Below are positions 24,043-33,225 of a stretch of 40,000 nt of DNA, in pieces. Positions within the stretch are counted from its first letter, which is position 1. Each line of letters begins with the position of its first letter. This DNA comes from Candidatus Delongbacteria bacterium. Lineage in GTDB: Bacteria > CAIWAD01. The notes under the pieces are model-generated. The model had not been told where the DNA came from and made no database searches. It worked only from the letters and a program-made list of their open reading frames with translations. The position numbers were made by a program, and so were the translations under genes. Location: positions 1-40,000 of the forward strand of contig JACKCN010000001.1 of the NCBI GenBank assembly GCA_020634015.1, given 5' to 3'.

Positions 24043-25044
24043 TCAGGGTTCCGTGTTCCGTGCCGCTCCACCCAGGCTGTCGGCAGGAACGCTCCTGGGC
24101 CCGTGGCCGGGTTTGTGCACCTGGAAGCGCTCGGGCAGCGTCTGGCGCAGCTCCACCCCGTCGGGTACCCAGACCTGGCAAGGGACGCGCGCCTCGGGTG
24201 ATTCACGCAAGGACAGGTCCAGCACCGCGATGATCTCGCCCGGCCGGAGCTGCTCGAGAGTCCGCTCGGCTCCCTGGACCACCACGCTCAATGAGGCCGG
24301 ACTTGGCACCAGACCCTCGGGATTGTGCAACAGGCGCAGCGGAATGTTGTCCACACGCTGCTCGACCACGTGATCCACGATCGCGCTCAGCACCACATTG
24401 CTGGTCTGCAGTTGAGCCTCGCGGAAGGGCAGGCTCAGCGGCAGGGTGACCTTGAGGTCCTTGCGCAGGCGCGTCAGATCGCCCGCATCGGTATAGATCG
24501 TGCTCAGGGTGTCCAGCAGTTTGCCCGGGCCACGCACCTCGACCTCGCGAGGCTGGATCACGGGCGGTGAGGCCAGCAGGAAACCCTCGGCGGCCTCCAC
24601 ACGCGCCCTCAGTGTGATGGGCACGGTACGGGTGTGCTCATTGTCCAGTTCCAGGGTGAACAGGGCAGGGGAAATGGTCAGCACGGCCACTTCGGGACGT
24701 CCATTGAGATCCAGATTGGTGACCTCGGTGGAGTGGGTGTGCTCGTTCACGTCCTGGGGGCGCACGATGTATCGGCCATGGTGGAACAGCACGTAGCCCA
24801 GCAGGCTGCGCCCGCGTCCCTTGAGGGTCACGCTGACCTTCTCGGGCGGGGGATACAGCAGCACCTTGCCCGGCAGCGCGCTCAGGTCCACCTGTACCGG
24901 CATGGGCACGACGATGGTGGTTTCCTGGTCCAGCCTCACGAAGAGCCAGATCAGAAAGGCCACACCGAGCATCGCGGCCTTGGTCCGGACATTGGAACTC
25001 AGGCGCCGACCCAGGAATTCGCTGGCTCGAGGACGAGCGCTCAT
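24043..25044 (-). CDS. YbbR-like domain protein (CdaR-like)
   Basis: A 333-residue protein with one N-terminal membrane segment (about 22-37, AAMLGVAFLIWLFVRL) and a large extracytoplasmic part built of YbbR-type repeats: short beta-rich units with patterns such as VPMPVQVDLSALPGKVLLYPPPEKVSVTLKGRG, VPITLRAR...EVEVRGPGKLLD and IPLRLLHNPEGL...SVVVQG. In Firmicutes, CdaR with this domain modulates the diadenylate cyclase CdaA; no cyclase gene is adjacent here, so that role is not supported by context. The ATG at 25044 is preferred for its GAGGGA upstream. It lies 22 bp after trkH and 102 bp before tsaD. Confidence 0.85.
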   Translation of the reverse strand: MSARPRASEFLGRRLSSNVRTKAAMLGVAFLIWLFVRLDQETTIVVPMPVQVDLSALPGKVLLYPPPEKVSVTLKGRGRSLLGYVLFHHGRYIVRPQDVNEHTHSTEVTNLDLNGRPEVAVLTISPALFTLELDNEHTRTVPITLRARVEAAEGFLLASPPVIQPREVEVRGPGKLLDTLSTIYTDAGDLTRLRKDLKVTLPLSLPFREAQLQTSNVVLSAIVDHVVEQRVDNIPLRLLHNPEGLVPSPASLSVVVQGAERTLEQLRPGEIIAVLDLSLRESPEARVPCQVWVPDGVELRQTLPERFQVHKPGHGPRSVPADSLGGAARNTEP

Positions 25045-25066
25045 GGACGGTGTTTCCCTCGCGTGT

Positions 25067-26518
25067 TCACTTCCTCCAGAAACCCACACTGAAAATGACA
25101 AAGACGGTCAGAATCTCCAGTCGCCCGAAGAGCATCATCAGAATCAGCATGCTCTTGCCCACCGGGTGGATCGCGGCGAAGTTGCTCATCGGCCCCACCT
25201 GATCCAGACCCGGCCCCACATTGGACAGACAGGCGAAGGTGGCACTGATTGCCGACTCTATGTTCAGCCCACAGGCCGCCAGTGTGATCATGGAAATGGT
25301 GGCCATGCCAAGGAACAGCACCAGAAAGCCCGCGATGCCCAGCACCAGATTCTCGGGAATGGCGCGCTCGCCCACCCGCACCAGCACCACGGCTCGCGGA
25401 TGCAGCAGTTTGCGCAGGGTCTGGCGAGCCAGCGAGATCAGCACGGAAAGGCGCACCACCTTGAGCCCGCCCGCGGTCGAACCGGCCATGCCGCCCACCA
25501 CCAGCAGGCCCAGGATCAGCATGCGCGACAACGGATGCCAGAGATTGAAATCATCGGTGGAAAAACCGGTGGTGGTCAGCAGCGACGTGGTCTGGAAAAT
25601 GGCCCTCACGGCAGCGGTGAAGAAGGGCACCCCCCGGTCGAGGATCTGCATCAGCGTGAAGACGGCGGCCGCGCCCAAGGTGATCGCGAGGTAGAGCTTC
25701 AGCTCGCCATCCTTCCAGACTTCGCGGAAACGGCCGCGATACATGCGATAGAACAGGGTGAAGTTGGTGCCCGCGCAGAACATGAAGAACGCCACCACCA
25801 GATGGATCGCCGCGCTGTCGTAGTAGGCCAGCGAGAGGTCGTGCGGGCTGAATCCACCAGAGGCCAGGGTCGTGAAGGCGTGGCCGCTGGCATGGTAGAG
25901 GTCCATGCCCAGAATCCAGAGCAGCAGCGTCTCGGCGGCTGTCAGCACCAGGTAGATCAACCAGAGGATCTTGGCCGTGTCCTTGAGGCGGGGAGTCAGT
26001 TTCTCGGCGCTCGGTCCGGGTGTTTCGGCCTTGTACAGATGCATGCCGCCCACGCCCAGCATGGGCAGGATCGCCAGACCGAAGAGCACGATGCCCAGCC
26101 CGCCGATCCATTGCATGAACATGCGCCAGTAGGCCACACCGTGCGTCAGGGCCGAGGGATGGGCCAGAATGGTGGAGCCGGTGGTGGTGAAGCCACTGAC
26201 CGATTCGAAGAGGCTGTCGAGGAAACCGGGAAACTGGCCCGAATACCAGAAGGGCAGGGCTCCGCAAAGTGACATCAGAATCCAGCCGAAACTGACCACA
26301 ACGAAGCCATCACGCACGGTCAGCTCGCCACCGGCCTTGCGGAACTTGCGGGGCAGGGCCAGCAGCATGCCCAGGGCGGCCGTGGAGGCCTGGGCTGCCA
26401 GCAACACGCCCGTGTCACCATCGCGGTAGATCAGACTCACCAGCAGAGGCACGGTCATCGTGACCGCCAGCACGATCAGCAGCCAGCCCAGAATGCGAAT
26501 GATGCGCGCAACGCTCAT
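25067..26518 (-). CDS. trkH: Trk-type potassium uptake channel subunit TrkH
   Basis: Membrane pore of the Trk potassium uptake system. The 483-residue product has about ten hydrophobic segments with the four-fold P-loop organisation of TrkH. SVSGFTTTGSTIL is the first selectivity-filter region; later filter-like loops are HAFTTLASGGFSPHD, TSLLTTTGFSTDDFN and ACLSNVGPGLD. VVGGMAGSTAGGLKVVR is also typical. The ATG at 26518 lies 15 bp after the trkA stop, so both subunits are made from one transcript. Strong assignment. Confidence 0.96.
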   Translation of the reverse strand: MSVARIIRILGWLLIVLAVTMTVPLLVSLIYRDGDTGVLLAAQASTAALGMLLALPRKFRKAGGELTVRDGFVVVSFGWILMSLCGALPFWYSGQFPGFLDSLFESVSGFTTTGSTILAHPSALTHGVAYWRMFMQWIGGLGIVLFGLAILPMLGVGGMHLYKAETPGPSAEKLTPRLKDTAKILWLIYLVLTAAETLLLWILGMDLYHASGHAFTTLASGGFSPHDLSLAYYDSAAIHLVVAFFMFCAGTNFTLFYRMYRGRFREVWKDGELKLYLAITLGAAAVFTLMQILDRGVPFFTAAVRAIFQTTSLLTTTGFSTDDFNLWHPLSRMLILGLLVVGGMAGSTAGGLKVVRLSVLISLARQTLRKLLHPRAVVLVRVGERAIPENLVLGIAGFLVLFLGMATISMITLAACGLNIESAISATFACLSNVGPGLDQVGPMSNFAAIHPVGKSMLILMMLFGRLEILTVFVIFSVGFWRK

Positions 26519-26533
26519 CTCCGTCCTTTCGGC

Positions 26534-27877
26534 TCAGCCAAAGAAGCGCTCCAGATCCGACTGGCGTTCCTCGAGAGTGACCACGGTCACCAGGTCACCC
26601 ACCTCGATGCGGCTCTCGCCGTCGGGCACGAAGGCCCTCTCGCCACGCTGGACGGCGGCCATCACGCAGTCGGCGGGCAGTTTCAGCTTGCTCAGCACGT
26701 GGTCGGCCAACCGGCTGCCCTTGGACACTTCGAAGGAGAGCACGTTCACTCCGGCACCGGGCAACTGGACCTGGGCGCGCAGTCGGCCGCGCCGGACGTG
26801 CTTGAGGATTTCCTGGGCGGTGATGATGCGCTTGTTGATGCCGATGTCCAGACCGATGGTCTTGACGATGGGCATGTACTCGGCCTTCTGGATCATGGTG
26901 ATGGTGCGTCCCACGCCCAGATGCTTGGCCACCAGACTGGTGATGATGTTCTTTTCTTCCTCGTCGGTCAGGGCCAGAAAGGTGTCCATGTCGCCCAGGG
27001 CTTCCTGGGCCATGGCGTCGATTTCCTTGCCGGCGGTTTCAAAGACCATCACGCCCGGCAGTTCCTCGGCCAGCTGGAAGCTGGTGCGCTCGCCCTCCCC
27101 TTTCAGGCAGAAGAGCTTGAGGTTGATGCCCTTCACGGGGCTCAGCGCACGGGCCACCAGCACGGCAATGGGCGTGGAGCCCAGAATCATCACGTTGTGA
27201 CTGGCACGGTCGTGGACTCCGCTGGCCTGGATCAGGGCTACCGTATCGCCGTCGGGCACGGCCATGGTGATCGTGTCACCGGCCTGCAGGGTTGCATTGC
27301 CCGTGGGAATGGTGCTGACGCCACGGCGCAGCACGGCGGTCACCCGAAAGGTGAGATGGCTCAGCTTGCGGGCCAGGGTGGACAGGTTGCAGCCATCGAA
27401 GATGCTGCCTTTGGCCACGTCCAGTGAAATCATCCGGATGCGGCCACCGGCCAGCTCCTGGAAATCCTTGAGCCCGCTGTGCATCACCAGCTCGGTGATG
27501 GTGCGCGCGCTTTCTTTCTCGGGATTCACGCAGAGGTCGGCCAGCTGCATCGCCAGCACTTCCTTCGAGAACTCGTCGTTGCGGATGCGCGCGATGCGAT
27601 TGCCCACGCCCAGCTTGGCGGCCACATTGCAGGAGAGTGCATTGATCTCGTCGATGCTGGTGGCCGCGATGAAATAGTCGGCACCGCCGACGTCGGCACT
27701 CTGGAGGCGCGAGAGGCTGGTGGCACTGCCCTCGTAGGCGGCCAGGTCCAGACGCTCGCTGAGCGCGTCCAGACGCCCACGATTGGTATCGATCAGGATC
27801 AGCTCGTTGCGGTCGCGGCAGAGATACTGGGCCAGGTAGCTGCCCACGTCGCCGGCCCCGATGATCACGATTTTCAC
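26534..27877 (-). CDS. trkA: Trk system potassium uptake regulatory protein TrkA
   Basis: Cytoplasmic NAD(H)-binding gating subunit of the Trk channel. The 447-residue product is a full double-RCK TrkA: the first Rossmann domain (MKIVIIGAGDVGSYLAQYL, with LIDTNRGRLD) with its TrkA-C domain, then a second Rossmann domain from about residue 230 (NVMILGSTPIAVLVARAL) with a second TrkA-C domain from about 370. The second nucleotide loop is degenerate (GSTPIA), as is common. The start is GTG, overlapping the previous gene by 4 bp (GTGA). trkH follows 15 bp downstream. Confidence 0.96.
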   Translation of the reverse strand: MKIVIIGAGDVGSYLAQYLCRDRNELILIDTNRGRLDALSERLDLAAYEGSATSLSRLQSADVGGADYFIAATSIDEINALSCNVAAKLGVGNRIARIRNDEFSKEVLAMQLADLCVNPEKESARTITELVMHSGLKDFQELAGGRIRMISLDVAKGSIFDGCNLSTLARKLSHLTFRVTAVLRRGVSTIPTGNATLQAGDTITMAVPDGDTVALIQASGVHDRASHNVMILGSTPIAVLVARALSPVKGINLKLFCLKGEGERTSFQLAEELPGVMVFETAGKEIDAMAQEALGDMDTFLALTDEEEKNIITSLVAKHLGVGRTITMIQKAEYMPIVKTIGLDIGINKRIITAQEILKHVRRGRLRAQVQLPGAGVNVLSFEVSKGSRLADHVLSKLKLPADCVMAAVQRGERAFVPDGESRIEVGDLVTVVTLEERQSDLERFFG

Positions 27878-28314
27878 AGCAGCCCCGTTCCATTGTCCAC
27901 ACGGCGTCGACCGGGTTCCGGGGACTGGGCCGAAGCCGCAGGCAGGCGGCCCAGACTGCGCAGGGTGTCTTCCACCAGATGCTCGCGCACAGCCAGCCGC
28001 AGCTCTTCAAGTCCGGCCAGACTGGCCAATGGATCACGGCTCTCCAGCAGACTGTGTCCTGTCACGCGCGAGAAGCCCGGTGTGTCCTCCGGGGCGGCAC
28101 CGTCCCTCAGCACCAGAATGCAGCGTTCGGTGCGGCCCACCTCCAGCATGCCGAGGATCGCCTCCCGCAGGGGGCGCGGCAGCTCACCCCGCACGGTTTC
28201 CAGTATCCCGAAGTCGTGGGTCCACTGGAAACAGGCCTGGAAGTTGGCTGGCATCAGCCCTGCGTGTTCGTCCAGGCAGCGCTCGGCCCGGTGCGTGTAC
28301 ATGGATGGCAACAC
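27874..28314 (-). CDS. Unknown small protein between serS and trkA
   Basis: I do not recognise this protein of about 146 residues. It looks soluble, has no signal peptide or membrane segment, and includes the strand-like stretch ERCILVLRDGAAPEDTPGF and a helical segment from LASLAGLEELRLAVREHLVEDTLRSLG. Two cysteines lie near the start (C in AERCLDE and in NFQACFQW) and one in ERCILV. The GTG at 28314 has GGAG 8 nt upstream overlapping the serS stop region; an ATG at 28302 is the alternative. The stop overlaps trkA by 4 bp, so it is probably translated as part of the serS-trkAH operon. Confidence 0.7.
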   Translation of the reverse strand: MLPSMYTHRAERCLDEHAGLMPANFQACFQWTHDFGILETVRGELPRPLREAILGMLEVGRTERCILVLRDGAAPEDTPGFSRVTGHSLLESRDPLASLAGLEELRLAVREHLVEDTLRSLGRLPAASAQSPEPGRRRVDNGTGLL

Positions 28315-28318
28315 GCGC

Positions 28319-29593
28319 TCAGCTCCGGGGTTCGATGCTGTCCACACCCATGAAAGGCCGCAGGGGCGGTGGGATTTCCAGTCCGCCATCTTCGCGCTGC
28401 CAGGTTTCCAGCAGGGCCACGATCAGACGACTGGTGGCCAGGCCACTGCCGTTGAGCGTGTGCACGAAACGCGGCTTGCCGCCCGCTTCCTTGAAACGGA
28501 TGTTGGCGCGGCGCGCCTGGAAGTCCTCGAAATTGCTGCAGCTCGAGCATTCGAGATAACGCTGCTCGCCCGGGCTCCAGACCTCAAGGTCATAGGTCTT
28601 GGCGCTGGCGAAACTTGTGTCACCCGTGCAGAGAGTCAGCACCCGATAGTGCAGGTCCAGTTTCCGGAGCACGGTTTCCGCGTTGGCGGTCAGCTTCTCC
28701 AGCTCCTCCCAGGACTCCTCCGGTCGGGTCAGTTTGACCAGTTCCACCTTGTTGAACTGGTGAGTGCGCAGAAAGCCTCGCACGTCGCGTCCGTAACTGC
28801 CCGCCTCGCGCCGGAAGCAGGGGCTGTAGCCACAGTAGCGCACGGGCAGATCGGCCGCATCCAGAATCTCGCCGGCGTGGATGTTGGTGATGGGCACCTC
28901 GGCGGTGGGAATCAGCCAGAGGTCATCGCGCTCGCAGTGATACATGTCGTCGTGCATCTTGGGCAACTGGCCCGTGCCGGTCATCGAGGCGGAATTGACC
29001 ACGAAGGGCGGCATCACCTCGGTATACCCGTGTTCGCGACTCTGCAGATCGAGCATGAAGTTGATGATGGCACGCTCGAGCCGCGCTCCCAGCCCCGTGT
29101 AGAGCGGAAAGCCACTGCCGCTGATCTTGGTGCCGCGCGGAAAATCGAAGAGCCCCAGGGACTCGCCCAGACGTATGTGATCCAGCACCTGGAAGTTCTG
29201 GGTCTTCTTGCTGCCCCATTCGCGTTCGACGCGGTTCTCCTTGTCGCTGTGCCCCACGGGCACGCTGGCGTGGGGAGCGTTGGGAATCACCATCAGCAGG
29301 TTCTGCTGGGTCTCCTCCAGTTCCTTGAGCTGAAGGTCCAGCTCGCGGATGCGCTCGGCAATGCGCCGGGTCTCGGCCATCGCGCCCTCGGCGTTCTCGC
29401 CGCGCTTCTGGGCGGCCGCGATCTCGCGCGAGGCCGTGTTGCGTTCGGCCTTGAGGCTTTCGACCTCAACGATCAGGGTGCGGCGCTTCTCGTCCAGACC
29501 CAGGATCTCGCTGAAATCCACCGTGACGTTCTTGGTATTGATCCGGCGCTGAAGCTCTTCCGGCTCACTGCGGATCTGCTTGATGTCGAGCAT
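28319..29593 (-). CDS. serS: Seryl-tRNA synthetase
   Basis: Class II aminoacyl-tRNA synthetase charging tRNA-Ser. This is also the enzyme that would first charge tRNA-Sec with serine in selenocysteine synthesis. The 424-residue product has the N-terminal coiled-coil tRNA-binding arm (about 25-110, with EKRRTLIVEVESLKAERN), then motif 1, motif 2 (CFRREAGSYGRDVRGFLRTHQF) and motif 3 (LNGSGLATSRLIVALLE). The ATG at 29593 has AAGGA 7 nt upstream. It heads the run down to the phosphoesterase gene, after a probable terminator from pfk. Confidence 0.97.
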   Translation of the reverse strand: MLDIKQIRSEPEELQRRINTKNVTVDFSEILGLDEKRRTLIVEVESLKAERNTASREIAAAQKRGENAEGAMAETRRIAERIRELDLQLKELEETQQNLLMVIPNAPHASVPVGHSDKENRVEREWGSKKTQNFQVLDHIRLGESLGLFDFPRGTKISGSGFPLYTGLGARLERAIINFMLDLQSREHGYTEVMPPFVVNSASMTGTGQLPKMHDDMYHCERDDLWLIPTAEVPITNIHAGEILDAADLPVRYCGYSPCFRREAGSYGRDVRGFLRTHQFNKVELVKLTRPEESWEELEKLTANAETVLRKLDLHYRVLTLCTGDTSFASAKTYDLEVWSPGEQRYLECSSCSNFEDFQARRANIRFKEAGGKPRFVHTLNGSGLATSRLIVALLETWQREDGGLEIPPPLRPFMGVDSIEPRS

Positions 29594-29610
29594 GGTGCAT
29601 CCTTGCTTTG

Positions 29611-29640
29611 AAAAACCGGACCGCCGGGTTGCACCGGCGG
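29611..29640 (-). terminator. Probable intrinsic terminator of pfk
   Basis: Read on the minus strand, CCGCCGG (29640-29634) pairs with CCGGCGG (29627-29621) around a 6-nt loop, and five T follow after a 5-nt spacer. It lies between the pfk stop and the serS start, so serS probably has its own promoter just below. Confidence 0.6.
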
Positions 29641-29679
29641 CTCGGGGTTCGGGTGATACTCAATCGGGCGCGCGGGCTC

Positions 29680-30900
29680 TCAGCCTCCGGTCATGATGAA
29701 CACGGGGCTGCCCAGGAAGTCACGATAGACCGGGCGCAGACGGTCACGGTCGTAGTGGCGTGACACATCCACCAGTTTCTTGGAGCTGGTGATCGTGTTC
29801 ACCGGGACATGGTCGTAGGCGCCCCGGCGCACGCAGACCAGACGCCCGGACGCCCCCTGGGTGACCAGGTCCATCGCGATGTTGCCAAAGGCCATGGGCA
29901 CGATGGCATCCACGGAGTCGGGGTCGCCACAGCGAACCAGGTACCCCAGTTTCTGATAGATCACGTTGATCCGGCGGCCCTTGTTGAACTGGGCGCTGCG
30001 GTCCTTGATCATCGCGGCCAGCTTCTCACCGATGCCGCCCAGCTTGCGGTGACCGAACATGTCGGTCTCGGCTCCCTCGAAAGCCATGTCGTCCTGTCCG
30101 CGGAAGGTCGCGCCTTCGCTGATCAGCACCACGCTGTACTTGCTGGGGTTGATCCGGCGGTCCTCGACCAGCAGCTGGGTCAGGTGATCCACGTCGAAGG
30201 GATGCTCGGGAATCACGCAGCGATTGGCCGCACCGGCCATGGTGGGCAGCAGCGCGGTGAATCCCGCGTAGCGGCCGAAGACCTCGAGCACCAGAATGCG
30301 CTCATGGCTGCCGGCGCTGGTGCGCAGGGCCCGGGTCATCTCGATGGTGCGCGTGACACAGGTACTGAATCCGATGCAGTAGTCCGTGCCGGGCACGTCG
30401 TTGTCCATGGTCTTGGGAATGGCGATCACGCGCACTCCCTCCTTGTGCATGCGTTCCCCGTAGGACAGGGTATCGTCGCCCCCGATCGGGATCAGGGTAT
30501 CGATGCCAAGGAACTCCAGGTTGGCCAGCACTTCGGGGGTCAGGTCCGCCGTGGTGGCTCCGTCGCCGGGCTGGCCGTACTTCTCGACAAGGTGCTCGGG
30601 AATCAGGTTGAGAGGCACGTGACTGGGCCGCGTGCGCGAGGTGTGCAGGAAGGTGCCTCCCGTGCGGGCGGCCCGGTTGACCAGATCTTCGGTCAACTGC
30701 ATCACGCAGTCGTTCTCGTCGATGGGTCGGTCACGCTGGAGATCGATCAGACCGGCCCAGCCACGCCGGATGCCCACCACGCGGTAGCCGTCGCGCAGCG
30801 CGCGCACGGTCAGAGCCCGGATGGCGGGGTTCAGGCCGGGGACGTCGCCACCGCCCGTCAGTATGCCGATCGTCCCTTTGTGGGACTTGAGTGCAGCCAT
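29680..30900 (-). CDS. 6-phosphofructokinase, probably pyrophosphate-dependent
   Basis: Phosphorylates fructose 6-phosphate to fructose 1,6-bisphosphate. The 406-residue product has GILTGGGDVPGLNPAIRAL at the phosphoryl-donor site (about 12-30), IPIGGDDTLSYG (137-148) and IPKTMDNDVPGTD (161-173), then EVFGRYAGF. Established knowledge: Asp in the second position of GGDD and Lys in PKTxDND mark the pyrophosphate-using enzymes, while ATP enzymes have Gly at both. On this basis PPi is the likely donor, making the step reversible. The ATG at 30900 has GGAGG 4 nt upstream. It is last in a minus-strand run after the MORN-like gene. Confidence 0.92.
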   Translation of the reverse strand: MAALKSHKGTIGILTGGGDVPGLNPAIRALTVRALRDGYRVVGIRRGWAGLIDLQRDRPIDENDCVMQLTEDLVNRAARTGGTFLHTSRTRPSHVPLNLIPEHLVEKYGQPGDGATTADLTPEVLANLEFLGIDTLIPIGGDDTLSYGERMHKEGVRVIAIPKTMDNDVPGTDYCIGFSTCVTRTIEMTRALRTSAGSHERILVLEVFGRYAGFTALLPTMAGAANRCVIPEHPFDVDHLTQLLVEDRRINPSKYSVVLISEGATFRGQDDMAFEGAETDMFGHRKLGGIGEKLAAMIKDRSAQFNKGRRINVIYQKLGYLVRCGDPDSVDAIVPMAFGNIAMDLVTQGASGRLVCVRRGAYDHVPVNTITSSKKLVDVSRHYDRDRLRPVYRDFLGSPVFIMTGG

Positions 30901-31006
30901 GCGTCCTCCAATGGAATTGGCGTCAGGCGGGGGAGTGATTCCGCCCCCCGCGGACAATGGCGGCCAAGTTAGCAATTGCTTTCCCCAGAGTCGGAGTCGT
31001 GCTCGA

Positions 31007-31822
31007 TCAGACCGGCAGCGGCAGACCGAATTCCTGCTCTTCCAGGGCTACTTCGCGGGCGAGATCGGGTGGATAGATCAAGTCCAGTCCGGGCACCTGG
31101 GTCTGTGGACTGCTGAGCATGAAACTGCGCAGGCATTCCTGGAACAGTGTGCCGTAGCTGGAGGCGCGGTCGGTGGCGATGACTGCCTGCAGCTTGAACA
31201 GGCGCTCGTCGACCTTCACGAACGCCAGCCGGGTCAGCACGCGCTGCCCCTTGTGGATCACGGTGGTCAGCGCCTCGCAGGCATCCATGTTGCGAATGCG
31301 AACCGTTTCCATCTCCTGAACCTGGAACTGCAGGTGAGTCAGGCTGTGCTCGCTGGCTTGCAGCAACTGCAGGGTGAAGTCCCGGATGTTCAGCCCCCCA
31401 TCGATTTCATGGCTGGAAATCGCGATCGAGGCGCCGTGTTCATCCCGCGGGTCCTCCCGGCTGAAGAGCTCATGCCCGGCACGCTCCTGCTGGATCCAGC
31501 CCTGGGGCAGGCTGATCCGGAATTCCTCCTTCTCCACGATCTGCCAATGCACCATCCGGTACTCGCGGTCGTGATCGTAGTAGATCCATTCGCCCTTGGG
31601 CATGCCGTGAAGAAAACGCCCGATGGCGCTGCGACTGCCCTGCAGGTCCCAGAACTTCCAGAGTCCGGTCTGCAGACCTTCACGGGCGGAGCCGGCCGCC
31701 ATCAGTTTTCCATTGCGATGATAGGTGCGCACCTTGCCTTCTCCGCCGCTGAGCACACAGCGGTCGTAGCTTTGGCGCGGCAGACCGCTTGGCCAGGTGA
31801 TCAGAATTTTCTGGGTGCTCAT
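31007..31822 (-). CDS. MORN-like repeats joined to a DcrB/PsbP-like C-terminal domain
   Basis: A 271-residue protein without an obvious signal peptide. The N-terminal part (about 25-85) has two or three MORN_2-type units as in YwqK antitoxin-like proteins: VRTYHRNGKLMAAGSAREG, LQTGLWKFWDLQGS and FLHGMPKGEWIYY. The rest (about 95-245) resembles DcrB/PsbP-like or DUF1795 domains, with FRISLPQGWIQQE at the start and RVLTRLAFVKVDERLFKLQAV later. This domain order is one I do not know from a characterised protein. The ATG at 31822 is chosen because the encoded sequence becomes family-like there; the frame extends 14 codons further. No toxin gene is adjacent. Function unknown. Confidence 0.75.
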   Translation of the reverse strand: MSTQKILITWPSGLPRQSYDRCVLSGGEGKVRTYHRNGKLMAAGSAREGLQTGLWKFWDLQGSRSAIGRFLHGMPKGEWIYYDHDREYRMVHWQIVEKEEFRISLPQGWIQQERAGHELFSREDPRDEHGASIAISSHEIDGGLNIRDFTLQLLQASEHSLTHLQFQVQEMETVRIRNMDACEALTTVIHKGQRVLTRLAFVKVDERLFKLQAVIATDRASSYGTLFQECLRSFMLSSPQTQVPGLDLIYPPDLAREVALEEQEFGLPLPV

Positions 31823-31905
31823 GGGGAGCTTATCGGCTGGGGAGTGGCGCAGGTCAACAGACAAAACGAGTTGTCAGGAACGGGTTCGTCGGCCCTCACA
31901 CAGGC

Positions 31906-33123
31906 TCAGGTCAGGCTGTCGCGGCGATGCCAGGAGAAGTTGAGCAGCACCCCCAGAATCAGCAGGGTGGTGAGCACGAAACTGCCCCCATAGGTCAGGA
32001 AGGGCATGGGCAGACCCGTGACGGGCATGATGCCCAGAGTCATGCCCGCATTCACCAGCACGTGAAAGAACAGCACGGAGGACAGTCCGGTCATCACGAG
32101 GGCACAGTAGCCATTGCGATGCCCCAGCCCCACCACCATCGCGCGAACAAGCAGGACGGTGAACAACGCCAGAACCGTGGATGCCCCCAGGAATCCCCAC
32201 TCCTCGGCCAGCACGCTGAAGATGAAGTCCGTGTGGCGTTCGGGCAGGAAATCCAGCTGGGTCTGGGTGCCCTGCAACCAGCCCTTGCCGAAGAGCCCCC
32301 CACTGCCAACGGCCACCTTGGACTGAATGATCTGGTAACCCGCCCCCAGGGGATCGGCTTCGGGATTGAGAAAGGTCAGAATGCGCTTCTGCTGGTACTC
32401 GTGCAGCAGCCCCCAGAGTGCGGGCAAGGAGAATCCGACGGTGGCGGTCAGCCCCAGGATGCCGAAGTTCAGCAGCAGCCCGATCTCGGAATACCAAAGC
32501 ACCACGGCCAACAGCAGAATGAAGCCCAGCAGCATGAAGATGCTGGTGCTGAGCAGAATCGCCACCAACGGGGCAATCAGAAACAGCGCCCAGGACCAGG
32601 GCAGACCGGCACGGATCAGCATGGGAAAGATCACGAAGCCGTAGATCAGGGCGGTCCCCAGGTCGGGTTGCAAGAGCACAAGGAACAGTGGTGTGCCGGC
32701 GATCAGCAGAGCGGCGGCGATGTTGCGGAAGCGACTCAGGTCCATGCGGTTGTCGGAAAGGAACCGTGCCAGGGCCAGCACAAGGGCGAACTTGCCCAGC
32801 TCGGAGGGCTGGAAATGCAGGGGCCCGATCGCGATCCAGCGCTCGGCACCCATGCCCACGACGCCCATGATCTTTACCGCCAGCAGCAACAGCAGACTGG
32901 CGCCATAGACCACCCATGACGTGGCGAACCAGAATCCGGGCGGCAACAGCGCCGCGACCAACAGGACCGGCAATCCCAGCAGATACCAGATCGCCTGGCG
33001 CACGGCGTAGTTTTCCACCTGGTTGGCCGACGCACTGGCCAGCACGAGCAGCCCCGCGCCCATCAGAGCCAAAGCACTGAGGAACAGGGTCCAGTCGAAT
33101 TTGCGGATGAAGGTGCTCAGCAC
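31906..33123 (-). CDS. rodA: Rod-shape-determining peptidoglycan glycosyltransferase RodA
   Basis: SEDS-family membrane glycosyltransferase that polymerises lipid II for side-wall growth with a class B PBP. The 405-residue product has about ten membrane segments. Family motifs are visible: GMGAERWIAIGPLHFQPSELGKFALVL, the LLQPDLGTALIY segment, GAGYQIIQSKVAVGSGGLFGKGW, FLPERHTDFIFSVLAEEWGF and the C-terminal MPVTGLPMPFLTYGGS. These fit RodA better than FtsW. The start is GTG at 33123. No mreBCD or PBP2 gene is in the window; the VC0807-like gene lies upstream. Confidence 0.94.
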   Translation of the reverse strand: MLSTFIRKFDWTLFLSALALMGAGLLVLASASANQVENYAVRQAIWYLLGLPVLLVAALLPPGFWFATSWVVYGASLLLLLAVKIMGVVGMGAERWIAIGPLHFQPSELGKFALVLALARFLSDNRMDLSRFRNIAAALLIAGTPLFLVLLQPDLGTALIYGFVIFPMLIRAGLPWSWALFLIAPLVAILLSTSIFMLLGFILLLAVVLWYSEIGLLLNFGILGLTATVGFSLPALWGLLHEYQQKRILTFLNPEADPLGAGYQIIQSKVAVGSGGLFGKGWLQGTQTQLDFLPERHTDFIFSVLAEEWGFLGASTVLALFTVLLVRAMVVGLGHRNGYCALVMTGLSSVLFFHVLVNAGMTLGIMPVTGLPMPFLTYGGSFVLTTLLILGVLLNFSWHRRDSLT

Positions 33124-33225
33124 GTTGGCCCCGGTGGTCTCGGATCAGCGCTCCAGCTGACGTTGGTGCCTGCCGCGCCGTGCTGGATGGATGTGGCGCG
33201 CCTGCACCCTGTGTCGTGTCTGCAC

